From Bdellovibrionales bacterium (GTDB taxonomy: Bacteria > Myxococcota > XYA12-FULL-58-9 > SYDY01), in contig SYDY01000115.1 in the NCBI GenBank assembly GCA_005801425.1, positions 1 through 64,000 on the forward strand: a DNA stretch of 64,000 bases, in the 5' to 3' direction. Both the position numbers and the translations under genes were made by a program. The first letter of the stretch is position 1; each line of letters opens with the position of its first letter. Positions 46,386-55,943 of this stretch are shown one piece after another. The notes under the pieces were generated by a model. That model made no database searches, had not been told where the DNA came from, and saw nothing but the letters and a program-made list of their open reading frames with translations.

Positions 46386-47039
46386 TTACTCAAAAACAAA
46401 CGGATCAGGACGGCCTTTGGTTGAAAATCGTTTATCCTCACCGCCCTCATCCGAAGCGCCTGGAACTGCGATTGTCTTCGGCGTTAAAGCACCCACTGGT
46501 TTAAATGTTGTATAAAACAACTCCATGTCTTTGCTCACATGGGCTGCTATTTCCGCGGGACACTCCACATGCAATAAAAAAGCCTTCCCACCACCCACCA
46601 TCACCACAGCTTCTTCGATCGAGATCAGGTACTGCAAATTACCTTGAAATGCGTAAGACCCAGAAATAATGGCCGCAGGATATCCCGCTATCATGACATC
46701 TCGGCGATCAATCACCTTAAACAAGGGCTTTTTCCCAATGCGTTGATCCAAGCTCACCGATAAAAAGTGCCGAGGTATGGCTGCTGGATTGACATCAAGT
46801 CTCTGGATCCAGAACACCGTGTTCCCGCCATATTTTGCCCCACGAAACTCATACAAATCTGGGATCTTGGGGTTAAAATAAGGCAACCAACCCTGCGCAA
46901 TTTGAATCGTGAAAATACCATTAAGGGCCGTAAAAACATCCCCCTGAGCTTTATCGGACCCGTCCATAAGGCTATCGCCAAAGCCAGCATCCCCGAGAAG
47001 TACGCCAGCCCAAAGAACAATCGAAAATAATCCCGCCAT
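46386..47039 (-). CDS. Hypothetical exported protein
   Basis: 217 residues from ATG 47039, which overlaps the birA stop by one base. A hydrophobic N-terminus (MAGLFSIVLWAGVLLGDAG) looks like a signal peptide. The body resembles proteins in which a fold such as PsbP/DcrB is used (GIFTIQIAQGWLPYF; AAIISGSYAFQGNLQYLISI; ELFYTTFKPVG), but I cannot assign it firmly. The C-terminus is charged. It lies downstream of birA in the nadC-birA run. Confidence 0.75.
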   Translation of the reverse strand: MAGLFSIVLWAGVLLGDAGFGDSLMDGSDKAQGDVFTALNGIFTIQIAQGWLPYFNPKIPDLYEFRGAKYGGNTVFWIQRLDVNPAAIPRHFLSVSLDQRIGKKPLFKVIDRRDVMIAGYPAAIISGSYAFQGNLQYLISIEEAVVMVGGGKAFLLHVECPAEIAAHVSKDMELFYTTFKPVGALTPKTIAVPGASDEGGEDKRFSTKGRPDPFVFE

Positions 47040-47776
47040 CAATATCTCACTTTGTTGACTTCACCGGCCATCACTACCATTTCAACTCCAGCGGTGTTCA
47101 CCCGAAGTGCGCCCGACGGCTCCACCCCCATCGCCACTCCCTCGATGCAACGTTCCCCCACGTCCAGATTAACACGATGCCCAAGCAATGCATCACGCGC
47201 AGTATAAGCAACCAAGATTTTTTCTGGGCCTTTATTCTGATAATCATTGTATGTGGATTGCAAAGCATCCAAAATTGAAAAGGCGACATCGCTAACCGAG
47301 ATAGGCGCAGTAAGAAGATCATTCACGCCAATATACGCTGCAGCAATCTCCGTGGGAACGCATGCCTCTTTTGCAGACATCACATTCACACCAAACCCAG
47401 CAAGCACCACACCCTGTGGATCGCCGCCATAGAGTAGAATGCCCGCAAGTTTTCGATCGCGCCATAGAATATCGTTGGGCCATTTGTAGACAAAATCCAC
47501 CACCCCACACGCTTGGAGACCAGCTCCAATCCCAACAGCCACCACCAGACTAAGCAATGGATCGTTCGCTCCATCTTTCGGACGTAAAATAGTGGTTGCC
47601 AGAACACTTCCGCCTGGCTGTGCAAACCAATACCGACCGCGCCGACCATGGCCATCGGTTTGTGCGTGTGCAATCACAGTGGTTCCCTCAGGTGCATTGG
47701 CACGTGCCAAAATCTTTGCACTGTCCATGGTGCTTGTCACTACATCCAGGTGCACCTCATGATCGCGCCAATTCAC
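47039..47776 (-). CDS. birA: Biotin--[acetyl-CoA-carboxylase] ligase
   Basis: Attaches biotin to biotin-dependent carboxylases. 245 residues from GTG 47776. DVVTSTMDSAKILARA, TDGHGRRGRYWFAQPGGSVL (biotin/ATP loop) and YKWPNDILWRDRKLAGILLY are the catalytic motifs, followed by the small C-terminal domain (ARDALLGHRVNLDVG). There is no N-terminal helix-turn-helix, so it is a monofunctional ligase without the repressor role of E. coli BirA. It overlaps nadC by 4 bases. Confidence 0.95.
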   Translation of the reverse strand: MNWRDHEVHLDVVTSTMDSAKILARANAPEGTTVIAHAQTDGHGRRGRYWFAQPGGSVLATTILRPKDGANDPLLSLVVAVGIGAGLQACGVVDFVYKWPNDILWRDRKLAGILLYGGDPQGVVLAGFGVNVMSAKEACVPTEIAAAYIGVNDLLTAPISVSDVAFSILDALQSTYNDYQNKGPEKILVAYTARDALLGHRVNLDVGERCIEGVAMGVEPSGALRVNTAGVEMVVMAGEVNKVRY

Positions 47777-48666
47777 GATAAAAATTCCATTGAAAGATCC
47801 AAGGGCTTCGCCGAATGCGTGATGGCCCCCACCGAAATGCGGTCAACCCCCGTACGTGCCACATCCGCAATACGAGATGCCTGCAAACCACCCGACGCTT
47901 CAAGCACCGCACGACCTGCAGTCATGCTAACAGCTTCCCGCAATTGTTCATCGGTAAAATTGTCGAGAAGAATTAAGGTTGCGCCTGCATCAAGGGCCTC
48001 ACGAAGTTGGGCACACGTATCCACTTCCACCTGGACCACAATCCCTGGGCGTGCATGAAGCGCTACCCGATGTAGGGCCTCACACACAGAACCTGCCGCG
48101 GCGATATGATTGTCTTTGATAAGCACTGCATCAAATAAACCCATGCGATGATTTTCACCGCCGCCCGCGCGCACTGCCGCTTTTTCAAGCAATCGCCACC
48201 AAGGTGTTGTTTTCCGTGTATCGTAGATCTTAGCAGCACATTCCTTTGGGATCATATCCACAAGGATCCGTGTTGCACTCGCCACACCCGATAAGTGCAT
48301 TAAAAAATTAAGCATACAGCGTTCAGCGGTCAACAACGCGCGAACATCTGCCCGCATCTGCATCACAACATCCCCTGCACAAAGCCGCGTTCCACATGGG
48401 CTGCCATTAATTTCTGCAGTGGGGTCAAAGCGTCGTAACAACTTCGTCGCAAGTGGCACACCGCACACCACGCCTTCCACCCGCGAAATCACATGCGCCG
48501 TAGCAGATCGCGCCTCTGGAAAAATTGCAGCGGTCGTCACATCGCCGTTTCCAATATCTTCATCCACAGCAAGATCGAGCAAACTCTGCACATGGGGCTT
48601 ACTTAAGAGATCTTCCCACTCAATGTAGGCAAAACACCCACTATGTACGCTGTTTATAATCGACAT
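47773..48666 (-). CDS. nadC: Nicotinate-nucleotide pyrophosphorylase (carboxylating)
   Basis: Makes nicotinate mononucleotide from quinolinate and PRPP in NAD synthesis. 297 residues. EDIGNGDVTTAAIF, LNFLMHLSGVASAT, YDTRKTTPWWRLLEKAAVRA (PRPP/quinolinate-binding residues), GGGENHRMGLFDAVLIKDNH, QVEVDTCAQLREAL and LEASGGLQ are the standard family motifs. It is divergent from rpsO and leads the nadC-birA run. Confidence 0.97.
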   Translation of the reverse strand: MSIINSVHSGCFAYIEWEDLLSKPHVQSLLDLAVDEDIGNGDVTTAAIFPEARSATAHVISRVEGVVCGVPLATKLLRRFDPTAEINGSPCGTRLCAGDVVMQMRADVRALLTAERCMLNFLMHLSGVASATRILVDMIPKECAAKIYDTRKTTPWWRLLEKAAVRAGGGENHRMGLFDAVLIKDNHIAAAGSVCEALHRVALHARPGIVVQVEVDTCAQLREALDAGATLILLDNFTDEQLREAVSMTAGRAVLEASGGLQASRIADVARTGVDRISVGAITHSAKPLDLSMEFLS

Positions 48667-48712
48667 AGATATGATTTAGCACCTTGCACACACGAGCGTC
48701 GATGCTTGCGCC

Positions 48713-48741
48713 TTGACGGCACCTCCTCGTACCGCTACCCT
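48713..48741 (+). promoter_or_regulatory. Candidate rpsO-pnp promoter
   Basis: TTGACG (48713-48718), a 17-base spacer, then TACCCT (48736-48741), a good sigma-70 match about 70 bases before the rpsO start. It lies in the 142-base gap between nadC and rpsO. Confidence 0.45.
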
Positions 48742-48808
48742 CCGGCTCCGAAACGCTCGCTCCACCACGCCGGGGCAGTGAGTATGTTGTAACGAATTGA
48801 GGTTTATC

Positions 48809-49078
48809 ATGGCGCTGGCTCAAGAAAAGAAGAATGAAATTGTTGAACGTTTTCGTACGCACGCAAGTGACACGGGTTCACCCGAAGTCCAAGTGGCGTT
48901 GCTTACTGAAAGAATCAACTCACTCACTGAGCACTTTCAAGCACACAAAAAAGATCATCACGGCCGACGTGGCTTGTTGATGTTGGTGAGTCAGCGCAAA
49001 GGCTTGCTCCAATACGTAAAAAACCAAGATCAAGAACGTTATCGGTCATTGATCCAAGCCTTGGGATTGCGCAAGTAA
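48809..49078 (+). CDS. rpsO: 30S ribosomal protein S15
   Basis: 89 residues from ATG 48809 with GAGG six bases upstream. [20 protein letters not shown], then [20 protein letters not shown], and a C-terminal [12 protein letters not shown] are S15 signatures. S15 binds 16S rRNA in the platform. The gene precedes pnp as in most bacteria. The 99-base gap to pnp has small inverted repeats (GCTTTGCC-CAAA-GGCAGC, CCACC-A-GGTGG, GGCG-GTCTGT-CGCC) that may form the RNase-processed hairpins usual in rpsO-pnp transcripts. Confidence 0.98.
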   Translation: MALAQEKKNEIVERFRTHASDTGSPEVQVALLTERINSLTEHFQAHKKDHHGRRGLLMLVSQRKGLLQYVKNQDQERYRSLIQALGLRK

Positions 49079-49177
49079 TTTCCGCGCTCCCCAAGCTATT
49101 CGGTAGGCTTTGCCCAAAGGCAGCTCACCGATTGCTCCCCACCAGGTGGCGGTCTGTCGCCAAAGGAAACCTAAATC

Positions 49178-51295
49178 ATGCAACAACCGTATGAGAAGTC
49201 CATCACCGTAGGCGAGACTTCCATCACTTTTCAAACCGGAAAAATCGCGAAACAAGCGTCAGGTTCGGTTTGGATTCAAGCAGGTGGAACTGTCGTTCTC
49301 GTTACCGCACAGGGCGCCAAAGAAGCCCGTGCTGGGATTGATTTTTTGCCACTCACCGTAGACTACCAAGAAAAGATGTCGGCTGCCGGCCGCATTCCAG
49401 GTGGTTTTTTCAAGCGTGAAGGCAAGCCGCGTGACGAGGAAACACTCACCTCACGCATTATCGATCGCTCGATCCGGCCTTTGTTCAAAGAAGGCTGGGC
49501 CTGTGAAACCCAAGTGATTGCCACTGTATTGTCCGCAGATCCCAAATATCCTGCAGACACTCTGGCACTCACCGGCGCATCGTTGGCGCTTGCATTGTCC
49601 GATATGCCATTTATGGGCCCTATTGCGGGTCTTCGTGTTTGCCGCCACCAGGGCAAACTCCTGGTGGATCCAAGTTATGAGATCCGCGAAGCCTCCGATC
49701 TCAATATCTTTGTTTCATGCAGCCGTGATGCCATCGTGATGGTTGAAGGCGGTGGCAAAGAAATCAGCGAAGCAGATGCCATTGACGCTTTGCTGTTTGC
49801 CCATACGCAAGCACAGCCGCTTTTGGATCTCCAAGAAGAGATGCAAAAAGCTGTCGGTAAAGCCAAGCGAGAGGTCACGCCTCCCTCCCACGACACTGCC
49901 CTTGAAACATTGGTGCGTGAAATCGCACTCCCCAAACTGCGCAGTGCCTATCAAATCCGCGAGAAGCTTCCCCGCTATATCGCGCTTGATGAAGCCAAAG
50001 CTTCGACCATGGCTACACTTATTGCACGCGATGCGACCCTCGCATCACGTTCAGGTGAAGTCGGCGCCATCATGTCGGATCTCAAATACAACTTGGTCCG
50101 TCAAACCATCATCAACGACAAGCGTCGTATCGATGGTCGTGGCCTTGCCGATATTCGCGATATCACATCCGAAGTGGGCATTTTGCCACGCACCCACGGA
50201 TCGTCGCTGTTTACACGCGGTGAAACCCAAGGTCTCGTCAGCATCACACTTGGCACACGCCAAGATGAGCAACGCATTGACGACCTCATGGGCGATCGTT
50301 TTCGTCGCTTTATGCTGCATTACAACTTTCCTCCCTACAGCGTAGGCGAGGTCAAATTCTTGCGCGGTCCAGGTCGACGCGAAATCGGTCACGGTGCATT
50401 GGCAGAACGCGCACTGATCAACCTGATCCCTGCATCGGAAAATTTCCCGTACACCATTCGTGTGGTCAGCGATATCACCGAATCCAACGGCTCATCATCG
50501 ATGGCAACCGTATGCGGTGGCTCGCTTGCACTTATGGATGCGGGTGTTCCTGTCAAAGCCGCTTGTGCTGGTATCGCCATGGGGCTCATCAAAGAGGGCG
50601 ACGATATTGCCATCCTCTCTGATATCCTTGGCGACGAAGATCATCTCGGCGACATGGACTTTAAAGTCGCGGGGACTGTCAATGGCATCACCGCCATTCA
50701 AATGGACATCAAAATTGGCGGTGTCAGCCGTGAAATTTTGACCAGCGCCCTTGAGCAAGCACGCCAAGGTCGGTTGCACATTCTGTCAAAAATGGCAGAA
50801 ACCATGACCCAGCATCGTGGCGATCTTTCTGCATTCGCACCACGGATCACCACGGTTCAGATCAGTATCGACAGAATCCGTGACATCATTGGACCCGGCG
50901 GCAAAGTCATCAAAGACATCATTGCACGCACCGGTTGCCAAATTAACGTGGAAGATGACGGCAAGATCCAAATTGCGAGCACCGATGGTGAAAGCACCAA
51001 GCGCGCATTGAAAATGATCGCCGACCTCACACAAGAAGCTGAGATCGGGAAAATTTACATCGGCAATGTTCGCAAAGTAACCGACTTTGGTGCCTTTGTT
51101 GAAATATTCCCAGGCGTTGAAGGATTGTGTCACATATCAGAGCTTGCTGATCGTCGTGTGAACAAAGTGGAAGATGTCGTCCAAGAAGGCGACGAAGTGG
51201 TTGTCAAAGTCATCGGTGTCGAGCGTGGAAAGATCAGACTTTCACGCAAAGAAGCCGTGGCCGATGAAGCCAAAAAAGAACAAGAAAACGGATAA
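49178..51295 (+). CDS. pnp: Polynucleotide phosphorylase
   Basis: 3'-5' phosphorolytic exoribonuclease, 705 residues. Two RNase PH-like domains (first with [20 protein letters not shown]; second, catalytic, with [40 protein letters not shown] and [17 protein letters not shown]), then a KH domain ([20 protein letters not shown]) and an S1 domain ([20 protein letters not shown]). All are intact. It forms an operon with rpsO upstream and rsmB four bases downstream. Confidence 0.98.
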   Translation: MQQPYEKSITVGETSITFQTGKIAKQASGSVWIQAGGTVVLVTAQGAKEARAGIDFLPLTVDYQEKMSAAGRIPGGFFKREGKPRDEETLTSRIIDRSIRPLFKEGWACETQVIATVLSADPKYPADTLALTGASLALALSDMPFMGPIAGLRVCRHQGKLLVDPSYEIREASDLNIFVSCSRDAIVMVEGGGKEISEADAIDALLFAHTQAQPLLDLQEEMQKAVGKAKREVTPPSHDTALETLVREIALPKLRSAYQIREKLPRYIALDEAKASTMATLIARDATLASRSGEVGAIMSDLKYNLVRQTIINDKRRIDGRGLADIRDITSEVGILPRTHGSSLFTRGETQGLVSITLGTRQDEQRIDDLMGDRFRRFMLHYNFPPYSVGEVKFLRGPGRREIGHGALAERALINLIPASENFPYTIRVVSDITESNGSSSMATVCGGSLALMDAGVPVKAACAGIAMGLIKEGDDIAILSDILGDEDHLGDMDFKVAGTVNGITAIQMDIKIGGVSREILTSALEQARQGRLHILSKMAETMTQHRGDLSAFAPRITTVQISIDRIRDIIGPGGKVIKDIIARTGCQINVEDDGKIQIASTDGESTKRALKMIADLTQEAEIGKIYIGNVRKVTDFGAFVEIFPGVEGLCHISELADRRVNKVEDVVQEGDEVVVKVIGVERGKIRLSRKEAVADEAKKEQENG

Positions 51296-51298
51296 ATA

Positions 51299-52663
51299 AT
51301 GAATAACCAACTGGCGGAGAATCAGCCGACTGCTTCCCGCCGGTTGGCACACAAGCTGCTCCTTCGCGTTTTTGAAGTCGACGCGTTTCTTGATCATCTC
51401 ATCGATGCTGCCTTTGCCAGAAGCGATTTTACACAACGCGATCGCGGTCTTGTCAGCGAGCTCTGCTATGGCGTCACACGCTACGCACTGTATCTCGATA
51501 GTCGTATTCAAAAGTATCTCAAGCAACCCATCAGCGACATGTTGCCACCTGCACGCATGGCTTTGCGTATGGGAGCCTATCAACTCCTGTTCATGCGAGT
51601 CCCTGCCCATAGCGCTGTCAACGAATCCGTGAACCTTATCAGGCAAACGCAACTGCGCGGCATGATCAACGCTGTCCTGCGAAAGCTGGCCGCCGAAACA
51701 GAACCCATGCCCGACAATGCCGACGTTCTTACCCTGCCATCGTGGATCACAGGCTTCGTGAAGTCGCTGCGTGGCACCGAAGGACTTGCTCTGTGGGCCA
51801 AGGCCATCAATCAACCTGCGCCTGTATCCATTCGTTGCAGACCCAATCGAAGCCCGCGCCATACCGTCGCACAAGACCTCTCACAGGAGGCACGCTCGAT
51901 TACCGAACGTTTAGATATCCCTGAGATCCTTGAAGCACCTGGGCTCCAGTCTCCGATCACACACCCCAGTTACCAGAATGGGACATGGACACTGCAAGAC
52001 GGGGCCGCAAGCTTGGTAAGCATGCTCTTGGATCCACAACCCCATGAGCGGATCCTCGATTTGTGCGAAGCAGCTGGAGGAAATACATGTCATTTTCTCG
52101 ATCTTGCAGGACCGACTGCATCTGTCGTTGCAGTCGATCAACATCCTTCGCGCTCTGCACTGATTCAAAACAATGCAAAACGCCTTGGGCTTGAGAAACA
52201 GCTTCAAATCGTCATCGCAGATGCAACCGATGAAGATGCCCTGCGTCAGCAGATCGATGGCCCATTTGATCGCGTTCTTTTGGATGCTCCATGTTCAGGA
52301 CTTGGGACCTTACGGCGACATCCTGAGATCCGGCATCGAAAGAGCCCAACCCCTGATGCAGCGTTGCTCGCCGTACAGCAGAAATTACTCCATGTCGCCG
52401 CAACCTTTGTAAAACCAGGCGGCACGCTGGTTTATTCGGTGTGTACAGTGACTTACGAAGAAGGCCCGGGGCAAATCAAACGCTTTTTAACCACGCATCC
52501 AGAATTCTCCATAAAATCAATACAAGAACCACTTATTCCGTTTTCTGAACCACTTCTCAATGGGCGTGCCATTCGTACATGGACCGATCTCCATGGCGTC
52601 GATGGCTTCTTTGCTGTCTCTATGACGCACACCCTTGTTGCGTCGAAGTCCGTGGTTGATTAG
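51299..52663 (+). CDS. rsmB: 16S rRNA (cytosine-C5)-methyltransferase RsmB
   Basis: 454 residues. An N-terminal NusB-like domain (ARRL-type ASRRLAHKLLLRVFEVDAFL, RGLVSELCYGVTRY) precedes the SAM-dependent methyltransferase. The two catalytic Cys are in LLDAPCSGLGTLRRHPEIRH and YSVCTVTYEE. The SAM motif reads DLCEAAGGNTCHFLDLAG, where the family usually has DxCAAPGGKT, so Pro and Lys are replaced by Ala and Asn; activity is still likely. It lies directly after pnp and ten bases before mltD. Confidence 0.93.
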   Translation: MNNQLAENQPTASRRLAHKLLLRVFEVDAFLDHLIDAAFARSDFTQRDRGLVSELCYGVTRYALYLDSRIQKYLKQPISDMLPPARMALRMGAYQLLFMRVPAHSAVNESVNLIRQTQLRGMINAVLRKLAAETEPMPDNADVLTLPSWITGFVKSLRGTEGLALWAKAINQPAPVSIRCRPNRSPRHTVAQDLSQEARSITERLDIPEILEAPGLQSPITHPSYQNGTWTLQDGAASLVSMLLDPQPHERILDLCEAAGGNTCHFLDLAGPTASVVAVDQHPSRSALIQNNAKRLGLEKQLQIVIADATDEDALRQQIDGPFDRVLLDAPCSGLGTLRRHPEIRHRKSPTPDAALLAVQQKLLHVAATFVKPGGTLVYSVCTVTYEEGPGQIKRFLTTHPEFSIKSIQEPLIPFSEPLLNGRAIRTWTDLHGVDGFFAVSMTHTLVASKSVVD

Positions 52664-52672
52664 GAAATAAGG

Positions 52673-54001
52673 ATGAGCGATCCAAAATCACCATGCGGTC
52701 GCTGGACACCCCTGATCGCTCCAGGCCTTATGTTACTTACCCTACTTTTCCCATGCACCGGATGGGCCGACGACGATCCTGTCGCTTTGATTATCGCTGG
52801 AGAAACCCATACCCAGCGCTCTCCCCATACCGACGTCGTCACGATACTCCCTTTATTGCAACAAGGACACGTACAAGAAGCAATCCCCATCACTGGGGCC
52901 GGCGACTCCAGCCAATGCGACACCTCCGAAATAGCCCAAACTGCAGTCGCACAAGAAGCACATTTGACGGCACTTCCTGCACTCAATCGGTTGCTTGCAG
53001 ATCTCATCGAACGTGATCCCACATCGGACGTGCCTTTGGCGTCGCATCCCTTGGTTGATTCATACATCGAATATTTTACAGGACGTGGACGCTGGATCTT
53101 TGGCAACTGGCTCGCACGCGCAGGGCAATACATACCACGCATGCGCGAAATTTTTCGCGACGAACAACTGCCTGAAGACTTGATCTATGTTGCCATGATC
53201 GAAAGTGGATTTGTTTCGAAAGCATTATCGCCCGTGGGTGCATCCGGTTTTTGGCAGTTTATGCACAAAACTGCACGTGCCTATGGACTGCGTATCGATC
53301 ATTGGGTCGATGAACGTCGTGATTTTGAATATGCGACCAGGGCCGCTGCCAAAGAACTCAAAACACTGTATCGACGATTCGGCGACTGGCATCTTGCACT
53401 CGCAAGCTACAACGCAGGGCAAGGACGCATCAGCCGTGCCATGAATACCCATGGTATTGAAAATTACTGGGGTCTCGTTGCGCACCCTGTGGCCGTATCT
53501 GAAGAAACACGCCACTACGTGCCCAAATTTATTGCAGCAGTTTTGATTGCCAAACAACCTGAACGCTATGGCTTTGGGGAGTTGGTATGTACACAACCTT
53601 TCACCTATAGCACCGTGGCCGTACGACAAGCCGTGAGTCTTGAATCCTTGGCACGACGCTTTAACTTTGATCTTGCACAGCTCAGACTTCTTAACCCAGC
53701 GCTTACGCGCGATATCACACCGCCCGATGGTACATTTGAATTGCGGATCCCAAGCAATAATACCGAAGAAATAAAACAATGGGTCGAAAATCAGCCTCCA
53801 TCTAAAATAAAGCAAAGCAAACAAACAACGCGGATTGCACGCAATAAAAGTTACAAAGTTCGCTCTGGCGATACATTGACCGCTATTGCGCGTAAATTCA
53901 GCATCACGGTCAAAGATCTTCAAAAATTAAATGCGCTATCTAGCGCGCGTAACTTGCGCGCCGGACAACGCATTATGGTACCAAGTGCAAACAAGGGCTG
54001 A
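52673..54001 (+). CDS. mltD: Membrane-bound lytic murein transglycosylase D-like protein with LysM
   Basis: 442 residues. A signal peptide (LIAPGLMLLTLLFPCTGWA) leads an exported protein. The SLT domain has the catalytic Glu177 in YVAMIESGF, followed by GASGFWQFMHKTARAYGL and LASYNAGQGRISRA. The C-terminus carries a degenerate and a good LysM domain (SYKVRSGDTLTAIARKFSIT, about 393-437) for peptidoglycan binding. It cleaves glycan strands in wall turnover. GGA lies just before the ATG, and the gene is four bases before the next lipoprotein. Confidence 0.94.
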   Translation: MSDPKSPCGRWTPLIAPGLMLLTLLFPCTGWADDDPVALIIAGETHTQRSPHTDVVTILPLLQQGHVQEAIPITGAGDSSQCDTSEIAQTAVAQEAHLTALPALNRLLADLIERDPTSDVPLASHPLVDSYIEYFTGRGRWIFGNWLARAGQYIPRMREIFRDEQLPEDLIYVAMIESGFVSKALSPVGASGFWQFMHKTARAYGLRIDHWVDERRDFEYATRAAAKELKTLYRRFGDWHLALASYNAGQGRISRAMNTHGIENYWGLVAHPVAVSEETRHYVPKFIAAVLIAKQPERYGFGELVCTQPFTYSTVAVRQAVSLESLARRFNFDLAQLRLLNPALTRDITPPDGTFELRIPSNNTEEIKQWVENQPPSKIKQSKQTTRIARNKSYKVRSGDTLTAIARKFSITVKDLQKLNALSSARNLRAGQRIMVPSANKG

Positions 54002-54005
54002 CCCT

Positions 54006-54725
54006 ATGCACAAACAATTAAGCACGCTGATTATCTCATTGCTATTCGCATCATGTGGCGGATCATCCCAAGATGCACTTTCATATCGCGTCGCCTGCAT
54101 GTCAGAATCGGCATGTGCCCATGGGTCGAGTTGTCTTGATGGCATCTGTGTTGAGCATGGAACGCGCACCCTCTCCTATGCATGCACCAACGACTTGCAG
54201 TGTGCGGAAGGACTCCACTGTGCCAATGGCACATGTGAACCAGGATGCGGAAAACCATACAGCGTACGTGGCTGCCCTCAGGGAAACTGGTGCACACTCA
54301 CAGAAAGTCGTACGGACACAGCGTGTGTCCCAAGTTCATGCGATGAATCTAACACACCCTGCAGCCAAGAACTTCAATGCGTATCGCTGGCTGACAACAC
54401 CGGAACTTGTGTACACTATTGCGATATCATTTTTATGGGTGACCAAGCCCATGACCCCTGCCCTGAAGTTCTACCCAACACTGCATGCGGCATACTCAAG
54501 AATCACAGCCGACTCATGTGCCTTGCTCAATCCAGCACTGCACGACCTTTGATGCGTGATGAACCTGGGTGCTCAACCTCTGTACCCTGTGAAAACGGAT
54601 TGGTCTGTGTAGATAATATCTGCCGAAAATGGTGCGATCCGAACAAACAAACAACCTGCCCATCAACTCACACGTGCGTGAATGATTGGGGCGGGCATAA
54701 CCTCAACATTTGTTTGCCGCGATGA
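54006..54725 (+). CDS. Cysteine-rich lipoprotein
   Basis: 239 residues from ATG 54006. The signal STLIISLLFASCGGSSQ gives a lipidated Cys at about 17. About 25 further Cys are arranged in short units (ACAHGSSCLDGICVE, LQCAEGLHCANGTCEPGC, CENGLVCVDNICRKWC) like those at the C-terminus of the giant lipoprotein at 31436-35299. It is probably disulfide-bonded on the outer membrane. Its last 63 bases overlap the 3' end of the convergent glycosyltransferase gene. Confidence 0.82.
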   Translation: MHKQLSTLIISLLFASCGGSSQDALSYRVACMSESACAHGSSCLDGICVEHGTRTLSYACTNDLQCAEGLHCANGTCEPGCGKPYSVRGCPQGNWCTLTESRTDTACVPSSCDESNTPCSQELQCVSLADNTGTCVHYCDIIFMGDQAHDPCPEVLPNTACGILKNHSRLMCLAQSSTARPLMRDEPGCSTSVPCENGLVCVDNICRKWCDPNKQTTCPSTHTCVNDWGGHNLNICLPR

Positions 54726-55943
54726 CGATTCTTCCAACAGTGTTCGATACATCGACTCAAATGCATCAATTTGTTTTTCAAGCGAAAAATTTTCTTTGAC
54801 ACGGGTTTGTCCATTGCCACCCATGCGCTCTCGCGTGTGAGGCTCGCAGATCAATGTTTCGACCGCATCGGCTATCGCTTTGGCTGATCGCCTAGGCACC
54901 ACATATCCCGTTTCATTGTGTGCAACATTTTCAGGCAAGCCTGCTGCATCACTGCATACCACAGGAAGCCCTGATGCTTGTGCTTCTAGAACCGCATTAC
55001 AAAATCCTTCGCTGACCGATGCCATGATAAAGATATCAGTTTCGAACAAATATTTTTTCACCTCAACTTTATTTTTTGAACCACACAATATCACACAATC
55101 ATGAACGTCGTAAAAATCAATGACCCATTTTAAATATTCGCGATAACTTCCCTCACCGATCACCTGATACATAACCTTGAAACCACGATTTTTTAACAAT
55201 GCAACGGCTTCGATGGCGTATTCAATTCCTTTTTTCCAATCAAGCCGTGCAACTGTTGTGAGTTGAATCACTTCGTTTTTATGAATCTTGAATGGTGCCT
55301 CGTACTCCGAAAAATTAATACCCGGTGGGATCTGAAATACGGCTGCATCCAAAGGCAATCCGCGCTTATCAGCGCGTCGTTTTAAATCGGCCCCAAGTAC
55401 ATGAAAAGCATCCGCATATTCCCATACTTGATTGTAAAAATGGGGATCATCAAGACCAACATATTCAATATCGTAACCGCGAAAACTTACGGCGTTTTTC
55501 CAAGAGGTGTCTCTCAATGATGTGATATTCTCTTGCGCCAACGTTCCAAACTCAAAATGAACAAGTGCAGGTCCAAGAGATGCCATGGCATGACGTCGCC
55601 ACGTCTGCCAAACATAGCGGCGTATATTCTGGCTGAACCGTAGGGGCGTACCCTGCTGCGCCCATGCCGCCAAACAGGAGACAAAAAGATTTATTAATAT
55701 CTTAGGCTTCCACATCCACAGCCCACGCCATGTAAACGGGTTCCAAACATGAATGCGATGTTTTGTGCCTATTAAAGTGTTTGGGTAATATGAGTGGGCC
55801 AACGATTTTTTATATTGATTGCACACCATATGCACATCAAAACCACGCTGCAAAAGTCCTACAAATTTATTGATAATAAATGTTTCTGAAATGGTCGGAA
55901 ATCGGCCGACCATCAGCACGATACGTGCATGTTCACGCCACAT
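54663..55943 (-). CDS. Glycosyltransferase family 4 protein
   Basis: 426 residues, GT-B fold. The N-terminus LMVGRFPTISETFIINKFVG is typical of colanic-acid/EPS-type GT4 enzymes. The C-terminal nucleotide-sugar domain has LTTVARLDWKKGIEYAIEAV and the E-x7-E motif in SEGFCNAVLEAQASGLPVVC. Retaining mechanism expected; sugar and acceptor unknown. The ATG overlaps the next gene's end by 11 bases. The last residues (RQTNVEVMPAPIIHARVS) are encoded antisense to the convergent lipoprotein. Confidence 0.92.
   Translation of the reverse strand: MWREHARIVLMVGRFPTISETFIINKFVGLLQRGFDVHMVCNQYKKSLAHSYYPNTLIGTKHRIHVWNPFTWRGLWMWKPKILINLFVSCLAAWAQQGTPLRFSQNIRRYVWQTWRRHAMASLGPALVHFEFGTLAQENITSLRDTSWKNAVSFRGYDIEYVGLDDPHFYNQVWEYADAFHVLGADLKRRADKRGLPLDAAVFQIPPGINFSEYEAPFKIHKNEVIQLTTVARLDWKKGIEYAIEAVALLKNRGFKVMYQVIGEGSYREYLKWVIDFYDVHDCVILCGSKNKVEVKKYLFETDIFIMASVSEGFCNAVLEAQASGLPVVCSDAAGLPENVAHNETGYVVPRRSAKAIADAVETLICEPHTRERMGGNGQTRVKENFSLEKQIDAFESMYRTLLEESSSRQTNVEVMPAPIIHARVS

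Noticed and set aside
55641-55665. GTAGGGGCG near-match to the short palindrome family
   Set aside because: It lies within the GT4 coding sequence and lacks a matching second arm; probably chance.
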